Assembly: GCA_946811185.2 (NCBI GenBank)
Contig: OX328097.1
Location: 5,442,242-5,506,241 of the forward strand
Source of the DNA: Hippopus hippopus
Taxonomy: Eukaryota; Mollusca; Bivalvia; Cardiida; Cardiidae
Direction of reading: 5' to 3'
Length of the DNA: 64,000 nucleotides
The notes under the pieces are model-generated. The model worked only from the letters and a program-made list of their open reading frames with translations. It searched no databases and was not told where the DNA came from. Of this stretch, positions 52,206 through 62,858 are shown piece after piece. Every line of letters starts with the position of its first letter. The stretch's first letter is position 1. The translations under genes and the position numbers were made by a program.

Positions 52206-55200
52206 CTGCAAGATTAGAAAAAAAAAATTAAACTTTTAAGCCAATCTGATATGTTATAATTGTGTCAACTCATTTCCTTTAGCACAGGAATTCATGCTCG
52301 CAAAAAGAATTTTGTGGAACATTTGACCACACATGGTCTGAGTCTGTGCATCTGACATGGTCTGTGCATACACTATTTTGCTACACATCTGGGTCATTTG
52401 GGAGTACCTATTGCTTTTACTTATTTTTTTTCCCTCTTGCCACAGATTACTTTTGAAAGCAATTTCTTGAGCCACAAGAATTTATATGTAATTAGACTGA
52501 TATAATGTTGATTATGTGCATTTTATATGTTTTTTATTCTCTGCTGCAACTTCTTCTAGGTGTTACAAAGTTAATTCATAACTAGATATGTTTATGTTGT
52601 GAACCTGTATCAAGCATTCCTGTCTTTTGATGACCTGAAGAAGAAATCTGATGAATATACTGTAGGAAAAATTACCAAAATTACCTCATCTGGTAAAGAG
52701 TTAAACTACTAAAATGTTAGCCATGCTTTGTGAAAAGGGAATACATATGCAAACAAGAGGACCATGATGGTCCTATATCGCTCACCTGAGTAATGAGCAG
52801 TAAAGGTTTACAATGAAGATAAATACCAAAAATTGAGGTTCAAGGCCAAATGATAATGAAACAAGAGCAGCAAATTGTCGCAAGATATGCCTGTCCCACC
52901 GCCAGTTGTCGAGGAGGTATAATAATTGCAAAGGGCAGGTAATGCAACAAACATGTTTACCAAGTCTCAAGCCAATTTGACATGAGACTTCAAAGTTCCG
53001 TTCCGGACAAGCAAGAAATACTGTAAAAATGAAGATCAGAGTGGAATTACTCAAAATCTGTGCTAGGCAGACTTATTGTTCTTGCACACTGTACTCAGTA
53101 ATATTGCAAAAAACATGCATACCAAGTTTGAAGTCGTTCTGACTTGAGGTGACAAAGTTATATTCCGGACAAGCACTATATGCTGTAAAAATGATGATCA
53201 AAGGAAAATAACTCAAAGACAGCACGAGGTAGAGTTACAATTCTTGTGCACTGCACTTCCACATATTGCAACAAATAAGCATACCATATTTCATGTCATT
53301 CCTACTTAAGATGACAAAGTTTTGCTCCGGACAAGGAAGCAATGCTATAAAAATGAAGGTCAAAGGGGAATAACTCAAAATTCGTGCTAGGAAGAGTTAT
53401 GGTTCTTGAGCACTGCACTCCGTAATTTTTCAACAATCATGCATACCAAATTTGAAGATGTTCAGGCTTGAGATGACAAAGTTATATTCCGGACAAGCAG
53501 AAAATGCTGTAAAAATGACGATCAAAGGGAAATAACTCATAGACAGTACGAGGTAGAGTTACGGTTCTTTCACACTGCACTCGGTATTATTGAAACAACT
53601 ACAAATGCCAAGTTTCAAGGCAATCGGACTGGGGATGACAAAGTTATGCTCCGGACAAAGAACTATTCTACAGAACTTTCTAATTCAAGGGCAAATAACT
53701 CCAGTCATTCTGGTCCGATTACATCCATAATCGAACTCATCCGAGATCTTATTCTCATAAGTATTTTGACCAAGTTTGATGTTGATTGGTTAAAAATTGT
53801 AGATGCTAGAGTGTAAACAAAGTCAAATACAGCAATTTTTCTAATTCAAGGGCAAATAACTCCAGTTGTTCTGGTCCAATTACACCCATAATCGAACTCA
53901 TCCGAGATCTTATAGTCATATATATTTTGACCAAGTTTGGTGCTGATTGGTTGATATTTGTAGATACTAGAGTGTAAACAAAGTCAAATATAGCAATTTT
54001 TCTAATTCAAGAGCAAATAACTCCAGTTGTTCTGGTCCGATTACACCCATAATCGAACTCATCCAAGATCTTATGGTCATATATATTTTGACCAAGTTTG
54101 GTGCTGATTGGTTAATATTTGTAGATGCTAGAGTGTAAACAAAGTCAAATATAGCAATTTTTCTAATTCAAGGGCAAATAACTCCAGTTGTTCTGGTACC
54201 ATTAGACCCATTATCGAACTCATTGGAGATCTTATGGTCATATACACCAAGTTTGGTGCTGATTAGTTAATATTTGTAGATACTAGAGTGTAAACAAAGA
54301 AATGTGAACGGACGGACGCTGGATGGACGGACGGACGACGGCGGACGGTGAGTGATCACAACAGCTCATCCTGAGCACTTCATGCTCAGGTGAGCTAAAA
54401 AGTATTGGCCCAGGTCAATCTTAGCAGTTCCCATAGGCTGACCCGAGTCTAAAACGTTTTGACTTACTGTAAATTTTCTGTGTCGAAGGACCATTTTACC
54501 TCAGGATTCTAAATTACAGACAAAATGGATTTTATGGATCCATAATTATGTGATGACTTGTTTGGTATAATGCATCACGACCCCCTTTTTTTAAAGCATG
54601 GTTCATTATGTTTTGGCATGACATCTTCCAGTATGATGCTTTCTGAAGTTTGAAAGGCACTGTGTTTTCTTACCAAATTCTTTAATGTCTTTCAGTCCAG
54701 TTTGGACATCTCTGATTTCCCGAAAGAATTCTCTCAGAGCTTTGGCAAATTCCACATCAAGACCTGCAGCGGGCATTGTTGATGGTTCTATGGCACTCTG
54801 GCTCATTTTTCTCTCTTTGCTATCTCTACGCTTCGTATTACCTGTGTGTTCAAAAAAAGATAAAAAAAAAGACAGTGGTTTACTGGGCGCACATTTCCAG
54901 GCTATCCTGATAGATTGATCCCTACCAAATGAAATGTTAAGTTGAATCTACTTTTATTTTAGCACTTTTTGTCAGAGATCAGAAAATGGTTTGTTTGAAT
55001 ATATAAAGCTTTGCAGGTAAATACAATAGATTTGATAATTCAAATATTTAAAGGACAAACCAGTAAGCTTGAGTTATTAACCCTAGAGGCCCTGGAACTG
55101 ACTTAACCCTTTACCAAACAACGAAAGTTTAGATTGGTCCGAAATCAAATCAATTGCAGACAACAGAATAAATGTGACTCAAAAAATATTATTCATTTTG

Positions 55201-58200
55201 GAAAGTGTAGAAAACATTGTGTGAAAAGGAGAAAATGCTGGTTACCAGCATTTTCTACTTTTCACACAGTGTTTTCAAAAGGCTTCTTCCTCAGGGTCGT
55301 TAAAACTCGGGATTGTGTGGTAAAGGGTTAACTCTTTACCAAATAACAAAATTGTAGACTAGTCCAAATTACTGGTAAAGTCAATTGCAGACAACACAAA
55401 AAATGTGACTTAATAATCGAAATTTGTTCCATGAGGGTAGAAAACATTGTGGAAAAATGGTTACAAGCCATTCCTCCTTTTCCAACTATGTTTTCAGAGG
55501 CTTTCTTTCTCTTAGGCATTCAAAGTCGGCATTGTTTGGTAATAGGTTAAGTTGCTTTTGAAAAACAGTGTGGAGCAAGATCAGATAGCACAGAATGTGT
55601 AGTCTGGTCTTGAATCTACACTGTTTGCTATGATGTTACACATTCTGGCCAAAACCTTGAAATAGCCCTATTTTAGCTTTCTTTTTTTTAAAGTGAAAAG
55701 GTCCACTTCATAAACTCCTCACCAGACGACAGAATCTTAGACTTTAACTAAACTGAAAGCATGATGCAGACGAAAAATTGAACATGGCTTGAGTGATGGG
55801 ATTTATCGTGGAATTTATGATTACCAGTACTCTCTGCTATTCCCACAATGTTTTCAAAAGCTTTTGTTTTCTGGGTCAAGAAACTTCAGATAGTGTGGAA
55901 AATGTTAATTCAGGGCTTTTAAGGTTAATACCGGTACATTTTAACTATAAAACATACTTTTTTTTGAAAGGCCTGATGGTGGCAAAAAAAAACATGCAGT
56001 TGTATTAATGCATATAAATTCTGATCATACCATTTAAAAGTGTGGAAAGTATTGTGAAAATGACAATCTGTTATTGTGTGGTTAGTCCAAGTGTTAGATG
56101 CTGGCAGAAAAATGAAATTTAAAATCAGGAAAAAAATAAACAAAAGATTGAGTGACCTGGCAATTTTTAACCTATTTTTGAGATCAATTTCTCTGCCTGC
56201 AGCGTATCCTTTGACTGACTGTACAATAACAGACTGTCATCTTCACAATAATTTCCATACTTTTAAATGATAAGATTTAAATTAAAATGCATTTTAACAT
56301 CAGCCTCGTTTACTTTTGGCAGCTATTTTTACTTTAATAATACTAGCAACACAAAGTCATGCATACTTACTTCGTAACTCCAACATTTTTATTCTCTCTT
56401 CTGTCTTCAACATTTTTTGCTTCAGTTCAAAATTCTCCTTTTTAACTTTATCACATTCCAGTCTTGCATTCTCTAGCTCAATTTCCTACAATTGAAACAA
56501 GAAATGTCTTTAAAAAAGACAGACAATGTAGATTGCCAGCAAATAGGCAGGAGCCCTTAAAATAAACATGCAGTGTTACATCCAGGATTTCTGCCAAGAG
56601 GGGTAGTACTAAAATAGGCCCTACAGGAAAATTTGTCCTAAGGCGCCCTACCTTTATCGCCCTACGGGTATATGCACTGTGTCAGATAGAATTAATTACT
56701 TGTACCTTTCAAAACATACTTTATCTAACATACCTCAAATAGCATGACTTTATTTTGTATAATTTTGGAGATATTTGATCACTAGAAGGAGAAGGTAACC
56801 AGCTGGTAATCAGCATTTTCTGCTTTTCTCACACTGTTTTCTACCCAATCAAAGACAAGAATTATCATTTGAGCTACGTTTAATTTGTCGTCTGCAAATG
56901 CTTTCAATATGGATGAGTCTAAAATTATGCTGTGTTGTAAAGAGTTAAAATTTCTAGGAAATCATCATCTGATTAACTCTTTACCAAACGACAAAATTTT
57001 AGACTGGTCCAAATTGAAAGCATTTGCAGACGACAAAATTAATGTGACTCAGAAATTAAAATTTGTTCTGGCAGGGTAAAAAACATTGTGGGAAAAGGAG
57101 AAAATGCTGATTACCAGCATTTTCTCCTTTTCCCACAATGTTTTCAAAAGGCTTCTTTTTCAGGGCCGTGAAAACCCGGGATTGTTTGGGAAAGGATTAA
57201 TAAAGCCATTAGAACTTGTTTCACAATTGATACACAGTAAAAATATCTCAAAATGAGGACAAATCCCATTACCTTAGCTGGAATTATTATGTTGTTTTCA
57301 AGAATTCTGTTGTCTGATAAAAATTTACAATAAAGTGAAGCTGATAAAAACACAGCAGAAATATATAGAATCGTGTGCCCTTTTCTTTAACTGTTTACCA
57401 GATGACAAAATTTAGACTCTTCCAGAATTCAAAGCATTTGCAAACAAAAAATTAACTCCTTACCAAACGAAAAAGTTTCAGACATGTCCAAATTGAAAGC
57501 ATTAATTTTGCAGACAACTAATAAGATATAATTAAAAAAAAGGCATATTTTGAGGCACATCCACTTCGTTGTCTACAGATGCTTTCAATATGGCTTGCAA
57601 CACACAAAAAGAGACAGTTGGACATTTGTGTAAAGTGTCGTCTCGGATCAGCCTGCCCAGTTCGTGCAGGCTAATCCGAGACGGCACTTTAAGACTACGT
57701 GAGATTTTGTGCTAAAGTAGACTTGCGCAAAACAGAAAATTACATAAAAATGCAAATTGTCGTGTGGGATTACCCTGCGTGCACTGTGCAGGCTAATCCG
57801 AGATGACACTTTATGCATATGTCCAAAAGACCCTTTTAGCGTGTTGCAGGCCATATAGGGAAGTCTAAAATTCTGTCATTTGGTAGAGTTAAAACATGGT
57901 ATTGTTTGGTAAATGGTTCAAATATTTTTTTATCATCTTCAGCAAATCAATCTGGATAGCACTGTGTCAAAAGGAAAAATTAGCTCTTAGATTCAGCTTC
58001 TTGTTTTCTTACTACATTGTTATTGCTTGTATCCACAGATCAAAAAACAGGTTATGTCCCTTTTCTAAAAAAGCAATTATCTATCAAATTCTTTTCCGAA
58101 AGTAAGATTTCATACTTACAAAAAAGCACATAATCCCATCTTTTAACAATTTGGAGGAAAAGGGCTGTTCAAAACATTGTTGGAAACGGAGGAAAGCCTG

Positions 58201-60887
58201 GTAACTAGTATTTTGTCTTTTTAATACATGTACATTGTTTTCTACCCTTTAACCCTTTACTGCACAATGCCGCTTTTTAACGACCCTGGGAAAGCAGCCT
58301 TTTGAAAACATTGTGGGAAAAGGATAAAATGCTGGTAACCAGCATTTTCTCCTTTTCCCACAATGTTTTCTACCCTTTCAAAGAAAAATTGCACCATTAA
58401 AGGCCCCTTGAAATTGTCGTCTGCAAATGCTTTCAATTTGGACAAGGTTAAAATTTTGTCGTCTGGTAAAGGGTTAAAGACATCATTTGAGTAACATTTA
58501 ATTTGCTATGTGCCAATGCTTTCAATATGGAATTGTCTAAACTTTTGTTTTCTGGTAACACAATAATCCTTTACCACACAATGACGACTTTTAAAGACCC
58601 TGAGGAAGAAGCCTTTTGAAAACATTGTGGGAAAAGGAGAAAATGCTAGTAACCAGCATTTTCTCCTTTTCCCACAAAGTTTTCTACCCTTTCAAAGAAA
58701 AATTGTGTCAATTGATCCACTATGAAAATGTCGTCTGTAAATGCTTTCAGTTTGGATAGGTCTAAAATTTTTGCCGTGTGGTAAAGGGTTAACCCTTTAC
58801 CTTACAATCCTGTGTTTTAACAACACTTGAATGCTTTTGAAAACATTGTCGGAAAAGGAGGAAATGTGGGTAACCAGCATTTTTTTTCTTTTTCCCATTA
58901 TGTTTTCGATCAATTTTAAGATAAAACACAACACTTCTATTATATCTAATTTTTCATCTGCAAATGCTTTTCATTTGAACTAATCAAAAATTTTGTTTTC
59001 TGGTAAAGAGTTTTGACACAACTCAACATTTCTATAACATTTAATTTGTCGTCTGCAAAACTTTCAATTTGGACAAGTCTACAAATTTTTTATTTGGTAA
59101 AGAATCAAAGTAATAGCTCTCTGCATTCATTGGGCAAAATCTGTCTGTACAGGAAGGATTTGAATTTTGTAATTGTCCATCTTATATTTTTAACTACATA
59201 TATAGGGATCTATATATCTACAGGATACATGAATTATGGGATTTAACTCTTTACCAAACGACAAAATTATAGACTGGTCCAAATTGAAAGCATTTGCAGA
59301 CAACAAAATGAATGTGACTAAAAAAGTGTAATGCCTTTTTGGAGGGGTAGAAAACATTGGAGGGGAAAAGGAGAAAATGCTGGTTACCAGCATTTTCTCC
59401 TTTTCCCACAATGTTTTCAAAAGGCTTCTCAGAGTCATTAAAAGTCAGGATTGTGTGGTAAAGAGTTAACCCTTTACAACATGACAAAAGTTCAGACTTG
59501 TCCACCCCCAAAGCATTTGCAGATTACAAATTAAATGTGGCTCAAGTTATGGAAGTTGTCTTTGTTATGGTAGAAAACACTGCTGGAAAAGGAGAAAATG
59601 CTGGTTACCAGCATTTTCTCCTTTTCACACAGTGTTTTCAAAAGGCTTCTTTCTCAGTGTTGTTAATACTTAGGATTGTGTGGCAAAGGGTTAAAGGGAA
59701 GTACATGCATATACCAGTATATATTAGTATAAACTGTATGTGATACATCTGATATTCATCTGGATCAATCAATTTTCAAAGAGGGGTGGCACAGGTTAAT
59801 CATCGTATAATTATTGATCGGCTCTCTACAGTTTCAAATTATAATTAAGATTATTATAATTTATCTCATTATCAAACACCCCTAACTCTCATAGAAAAGA
59901 CGGAAGCTGCCGAGATTGGCTGAATAGCCTTTACGAAAACGTCAATGTTACACGATATTTATCGATGAGTTAGTGAGTCTACAGCCCCTAACTCTCATAT
60001 TAAAAGATGGAAGCTGCCGAGATTGGCCGAATAGCCTTTACGAAAACATCAATGTTACATGATTTTTACCAATGAGTTAGTGAGTTTACAGCCCCTAACT
60101 CTCATATTAAAAGACAGAAGCTGTCAAAATTGGTCGAATAGCCTGTATGAAAATGTCGATGTTACATGCTATTTACCGATGAGTTAGGGCTTGTATCACA
60201 CTGCATTTATAATGCTTTATTATTTTTTCAGTTACATGGAATGATCCAGTATTACTAAACAAATTCCACAATTATTACATTCACATTATACAGCCATGTT
60301 CTATAAATGAATATGAAGTCATATATGTTTTATCCGGATAAGTTGAAGTAAAGCAGAGTTTATCACATCGACCTCACCCTTTTCCATTTGCTCAACCTGT
60401 TGCCTATGTCTGTCTTTATAACTGAGCCATGCTCTGTGAAAAGGGGGCTAATTGACTCTCCATGATGCATTATAGCAAGTCATCACATGATAATGGATCC
60501 ATAAAAATCCATTTGTCTTACAACAGACTAAATGATAAGGAAGAATGGTACTTGCAAATGTAGAAAATTTACAAATAGCAAAAAGTATCAACCCATGTCA
60601 GCCTGTGCGGACTGCACAGGCTGACATGGATCGATACATTTTGCAGATCCATAAAGCCCCCTTTTCACAAAGCATGGCTCATATATGAATACCTATTTAC
60701 GATTCTATAAAAAGGCAGTATAAATAGCAACATGACTACTTGTACTAAAGGACTACCTGATATTATACAGTATTGGATACAGGATTATCTACATAATAAT
60801 GTGGACAATATACTATAATAATGCTTTCCAGGCTACCTACTGACTCACCCTATGTTTTAACTGTGTAAGAACATCAACCTCTGCACC
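52039..60887 (-). CDS. Coiled-coil protein of unknown function, four 3' exons
   Basis: On the minus strand, exons 60887-60849, 56485-56371, 54841-54674 and 52205-52039 have AG/GT borders and join in phase, ending at TAA 52041-52039, giving about 161 residues. The sequence runs GAEVDVLTQLKHR, EIELENARLECDKVKKENFE and MLKTEERIKMLELR (heptad pattern, charged coiled coil). A Ser/Lys-rich linker (NTKRRDSKERKMSQSAIEPS) is followed by LDVEFAKALREFFREIRDVQ and GLKKSFESHEQKLQVTDKKL, a second amphipathic helix, and ends KKNAAIALRKGRPGTDS. The 5' exons are beyond 60887 and were not found. I do not recognise the family; structural or cytoskeletal adaptor roles are possible but unsupported. Confidence 0.65.
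52206..52720. other. Intronic sequence without recognised features
   Basis: Contains a loose 24-26 bp repetition (GGTCTGAGTCTGTGCATCTG, TGGTCTGTGCATACAC) at 52320-52400. A 73-codon minus frame here is not supported. Confidence 0.45.
52721..54606 (+). mobile_element. F-family MITE split by an L element
   Basis: TAGCCATGCTTTGTGAAAAG to ATATGCAAA (52721-52752), then AAAGTATTGGCCCAGGTC to AAAGCATGGTTC (54399-54606). The two pieces rejoin at the GCAAAAAGTATCG motif of intact F copies. Confidence 0.82.
52753..54397 (+). mobile_element. L-family repeat with two internal tandem arrays
   Basis: Starts CAAGAGGACCATGATGGTCC and GCTCACCTGAG, ends TTCATGCTCAGGTGAGCTAA. Array 1 (about 52920-53660): five units of about 140 bp with TTCCGGACAAGCA, ATGCTGTAAAAATGA and GAGGTAGAGTTA. 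Array 2 (53670-54300): four units of about 160 bp with TTCTAATTCAAGGGCAAATA and ATCGAACTCATCCGAGATCT. A GGACGGACG tract is at 54305-54350. No coding frame. Confidence 0.8.
54674..54841 (-). CDS. Coiled-coil gene, internal exon
   Basis: Acceptor ACACACAG, donor TTTG/GTAAGA. Encodes NTKRRDSKERKMSQSAIEPS through LKDIKEF. Confidence 0.7.
55103..55550 (+). mobile_element. Two E-family MITEs joined head to tail at TTAA
   Basis: 55103-55331 and 55328-55550, same orientation, sharing TTAA 55328-55331. The first hairpin has compensated changes (GTGTGAAAAGGAG with CTTTTCACACAG). The second has lost much of its palindrome. Confidence 0.88.
55562..55680 (+). repeat. G-family palindrome
   Basis: CAAGATCAGATAGCACAG faces TGTGTAGTCTGGTCTTGAAT. 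Confidence 0.6.
55709..55907 (+). mobile_element. E-family MITE, first hairpin arm deleted
   Basis: A arm, then GATTACCAGTACTCTCTGCT and B arm. Confidence 0.7.
55975..56335. mobile_element. H-family TIR element
   Basis: GTGTGGAAAGTATTGTGAAA and GACAATCTGTTATTG on the left face the inverse phrases (ACAGACTGTCATCTTCACAA) on the right. The splice donor of the 56371 exon lies 35 bp beyond. Confidence 0.75.
56371..56485 (-). CDS. Coiled-coil gene, internal exon
   Basis: Acceptor CAATTGTAG, donor CGAA/GTAAGT. Encodes EIELENARLECDKVKKENFE and following, with a strong heptad pattern. Confidence 0.72.
56786..57200. mobile_element. E-family copies (56786-56947 minus, partial; 56973-57200 plus, full)
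   Basis: The second is a textbook copy: TTAACTCTTTACCAAACGAC to GGGAAAGGATTAA, centre TGATTACCAGCA. Confidence 0.88.
57388..57894. mobile_element. E-family fragments, the last split by D
   Basis: 57388-57453 and 57449-57535 are A-arm fragments. 57552-57894 is an A-arm fragment interrupted at TTCAA/TATGG by D copy 3. Confidence 0.75.
57591..57853. mobile_element. D-family double-hairpin MITE, copy 3 (263 bp)
   Basis: TA at 57589-57590 and 57854-57855. More diverged than the other two (TGGCTTGCAACACACAAAAA). The hairpins are imperfect, so it is older. Confidence 0.88.
58125..59106 (-). mobile_element. Run of E-family MITEs, all minus
   Basis: 58125-58250 partial; 58249-58477 full; 58478-58558 partial; 58561-58792 full; 58789-59011 full; 59011-59106 A arm only. 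Neighbouring members share TTAA at 58249-58252 and 58789-58792. Confidence 0.86.
59243..59694 (+). mobile_element. Two E-family MITEs joined head to tail at TTAA
   Basis: 59243-59469 and 59466-59694 share TTAA 59466-59469. Both have intact palindromes around GGTTACC. Confidence 0.92.
59879..60190 (+). repeat. Tandem triplet of a 106-107 bp TIR unit
   Basis: Units begin CCCCTAACTCTCATA at 59879, 59985 and 60092. Each carries GAAGCTG(C/T)C and AATAGCCTTTACGAAAA phrases and ends GATGAGTTAG. A single inverted unit is at 23284-23392. Confidence 0.88.
60424..60682 (-). mobile_element. F-family MITE
   Basis: GAGCCATGCTCTGTGAAAAG to TTCACAAAGCATGGCTC. Hairpin GTCAGCCTGTGCGGACTGCA intact. Confidence 0.9.
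60849..60887 (-). CDS. Coiled-coil gene, 39-nt exon
   Basis: Acceptor TCTGTAG, donor AGG/GTGAGT. GAEVDVLTQLKHR continues the heptads in phase 0 into the next exon. Confidence 0.55.
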
Positions 60888-61519
60888 CTACAGACATAGC
60901 AATGCAAAATCAAATACAACTCATGTAGAGTATACAATAGGAGGTAAAGTATCAGAAATCATTTTATTGCAGGCTTGCAACCAAGAATGGACTTGATTTA
61001 GCTGATCTAATTACTCTTTTTACTCCGAGCATGTGGATTCGTGTACGGGAGTAGCTGCTCCAGAGCATTCCAGAGTACTCCCTCGTCCGAAGTGGTGCAG
61101 TTGGAGCATTCATGTGACCTACTCCATACAATAATGGCGGAAAGGTGAACAGTGTTCCAATGTGAAGATTGCAAAAGATAGTATTTTGATATGGAAGTCT
61201 TCACAAGACATTCCCGTGTATTGCAAGCTAGTAATTTACACATAATTAATTGAAATGATAGTTTTCGGCTTTTAAATGCAATATTGAGATCAGTGTCAGC
61301 CATCTTTAATTTTTCATTTCACTTTATTTATCTTGAGAGTACGATGTTTGCTCGGCTTCACTTGATTAAGCGTGCTGCTCCAGTGCTGTCGGAGTACTTT
61401 AATTAAAAAAACAAATCAAGTCCATCCCTACAGTCATGGCAAAGCAAAATCAAATACAACTCTTGTACAATGGTAGGTAAGGTATCACAAAACATTTCCT
61501 TGCAGAATCACAAAACATG
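60888..61519. other. No gene supported
   Basis: CTCCAGAGCATTCCAGAGTACTCC at 61048 has an inverted partner near 61378-61402 (GTGCTGCTCCAGTGCTGTCGGAGTACT), suggesting a loose TIR element of about 350-400 bp. A 98-codon minus frame inside it (61007-61303) is not convincing. Confidence 0.45.
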
Positions 61520-61733
61520 CTAACCCTTAGAGTGCCCAATTAACCCGATGAACATTTTAAGTCCAGAAATAAGACCCAAATAAATACATTTTCAAAGTTC
61601 CTTTTGTCCAGAATGTCTTTGCAAAGCTGACAGTGTATATCAAATATCAGACAGCACATTTTGTGCAGTCTGATATTAATCTACACTTGCTGCAAAGGCA
61701 ACTGAAGTCCTGAAAGGTGCTCTAAGGGTTAAG
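61520..61733 (+). mobile_element. G-family element, full length
   Basis: TAACCCTTAGAGTGCCC faces AGGTGCTCTAAGGGTTA. The inner palindrome AGACAGCACATTTTGTGCAG is at about 61648. Defines the element boundaries (214 bp). Confidence 0.82.
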
Positions 61734-61940
61734 ACAAACTAGCATAGACATACTGCTTGTAAAAAAATGTATAACAAAGTAAAATCTTAACTCTCTAGAC
61801 ATGGAAGGAAGATGATTGTGACGCACGGAGCAACTATTGCATGTTACAAGCCTAAAAGCTTGCCATGTCATACACAAAATGTCTTTCCTTTCAAATCTTT
61901 CTCATGTACTTCTGGCAATTTCCCTATGAAGTTTAAACAG

Positions 61941-62630
61941 AACAAGAGGGTCATGATGGCCCTGTATAGCTCACCGGTCTTACATGCAAGTGAGCAATAA
62001 ATGGCATTGACAGTCACACTGTCCTACTCTACTGTATCTTAGAAGTCTGTAAATTCATGGAAAATTTATAGTCAAAGTAAGAAGGCCCATAATAATTATT
62101 TTTTTCTTTGCACATACCTCAACATAATACTATGATGACACCATGAGATATAAAAGAGGTCTACACGAGGATCTTTCATGCCAAATGTCAATGACCTCTG
62201 ACCATAAAGTTTTTTACTGCACAATTTCCAAAAGTCTGGGCAAGTATTTACCAAACCATTTTAATGACATTCCTAGTCAAGTTTTCTAAATTTCAAAGTA
62301 ATGCAATTTCTGATTGGCTAAAACAAATGGTTTAGTGGTTTAGTCAATTAATGGTTAAACCAAATGGTTAAGCCCATCAGAAACTGTGTTACTTTCTACA
62401 TCTAGCATAAGACTATGATGCAATTATATTAAATGGTTGCAGTAACACATGCCCAAATGGCCTTTTTCTTTAGCATGAAGGGCAAAAGTTATGGAACAAA
62501 CAATAGAATAATACAAAACTCTTACATCTTACACTTTCACACATCATAAATTTGTATTATATTTAGTAATATAGAATCAATAATAGAAAACAAGAGGGCC
62601 ATAATGGCCCTGAATCCCTCAACTGCCTAG
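61941..62630. repeat. L-family ends and a K-family copy
   Basis: AACAAGAGGGTCATGATGGC at 61941 and AACAAGAGGGCCATAATGGC at 62589 are L-type ends. 62270-62445 is K-like (AACAAATGGTTTAG; AAGCCCATCAGAAACTGTGT). Confidence 0.6.
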
Positions 62631-62858
62631 TTAACCCTTTACCAAACAATCATGAGTTTTAACAACCCCAAGAAAGAGGCCTTTTGAAAACATTGTGGGA
62701 AAAGGAGAAAATGCTGGCAACCAGCATTTTCTCCTTTTCCCACAATATTTTCTGCCCTTTCACAGACAAATACCATTTTTTCAGCCATAGTTAATTTGTT
62801 ATCTGCAAATGTTTTCAATTCTGATCAGTCTAAAACTTTGTTGTGTGGTTAAGAGTTC
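62631..62858 (-). mobile_element. E-family MITE inside an L element
   Basis: TTAACCCTTTACCAAACAAT start, palindrome centre GGCAACC, ends GTGTGGTTAAGAGTT, immediately after the L end at 62589-62630. Confidence 0.88.

Noticed and set aside
55134..59743. Numerous frames of 60-90 codons containing VENIVGKGENAGYQHF-like peptides
   Set aside because: These are readings through the E-family palindrome, appear in all frames and on both strands, and have no splice or start context.
60388..60419. Possible coiled-coil exon (minus) encoding HRQQVEQMEK between TAAAGACAG and GTGAGG
   Set aside because: Attractive peptide and borders, but its phase does not fit between the 60849-60887 and 56371-56485 exons without creating a stop or frameshift. 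It could be an alternative exon.
61007..61303. 98-codon minus frame MADTDLNIAF
   Set aside because: No family resemblance, and it lies in a loose inverted-repeat region.
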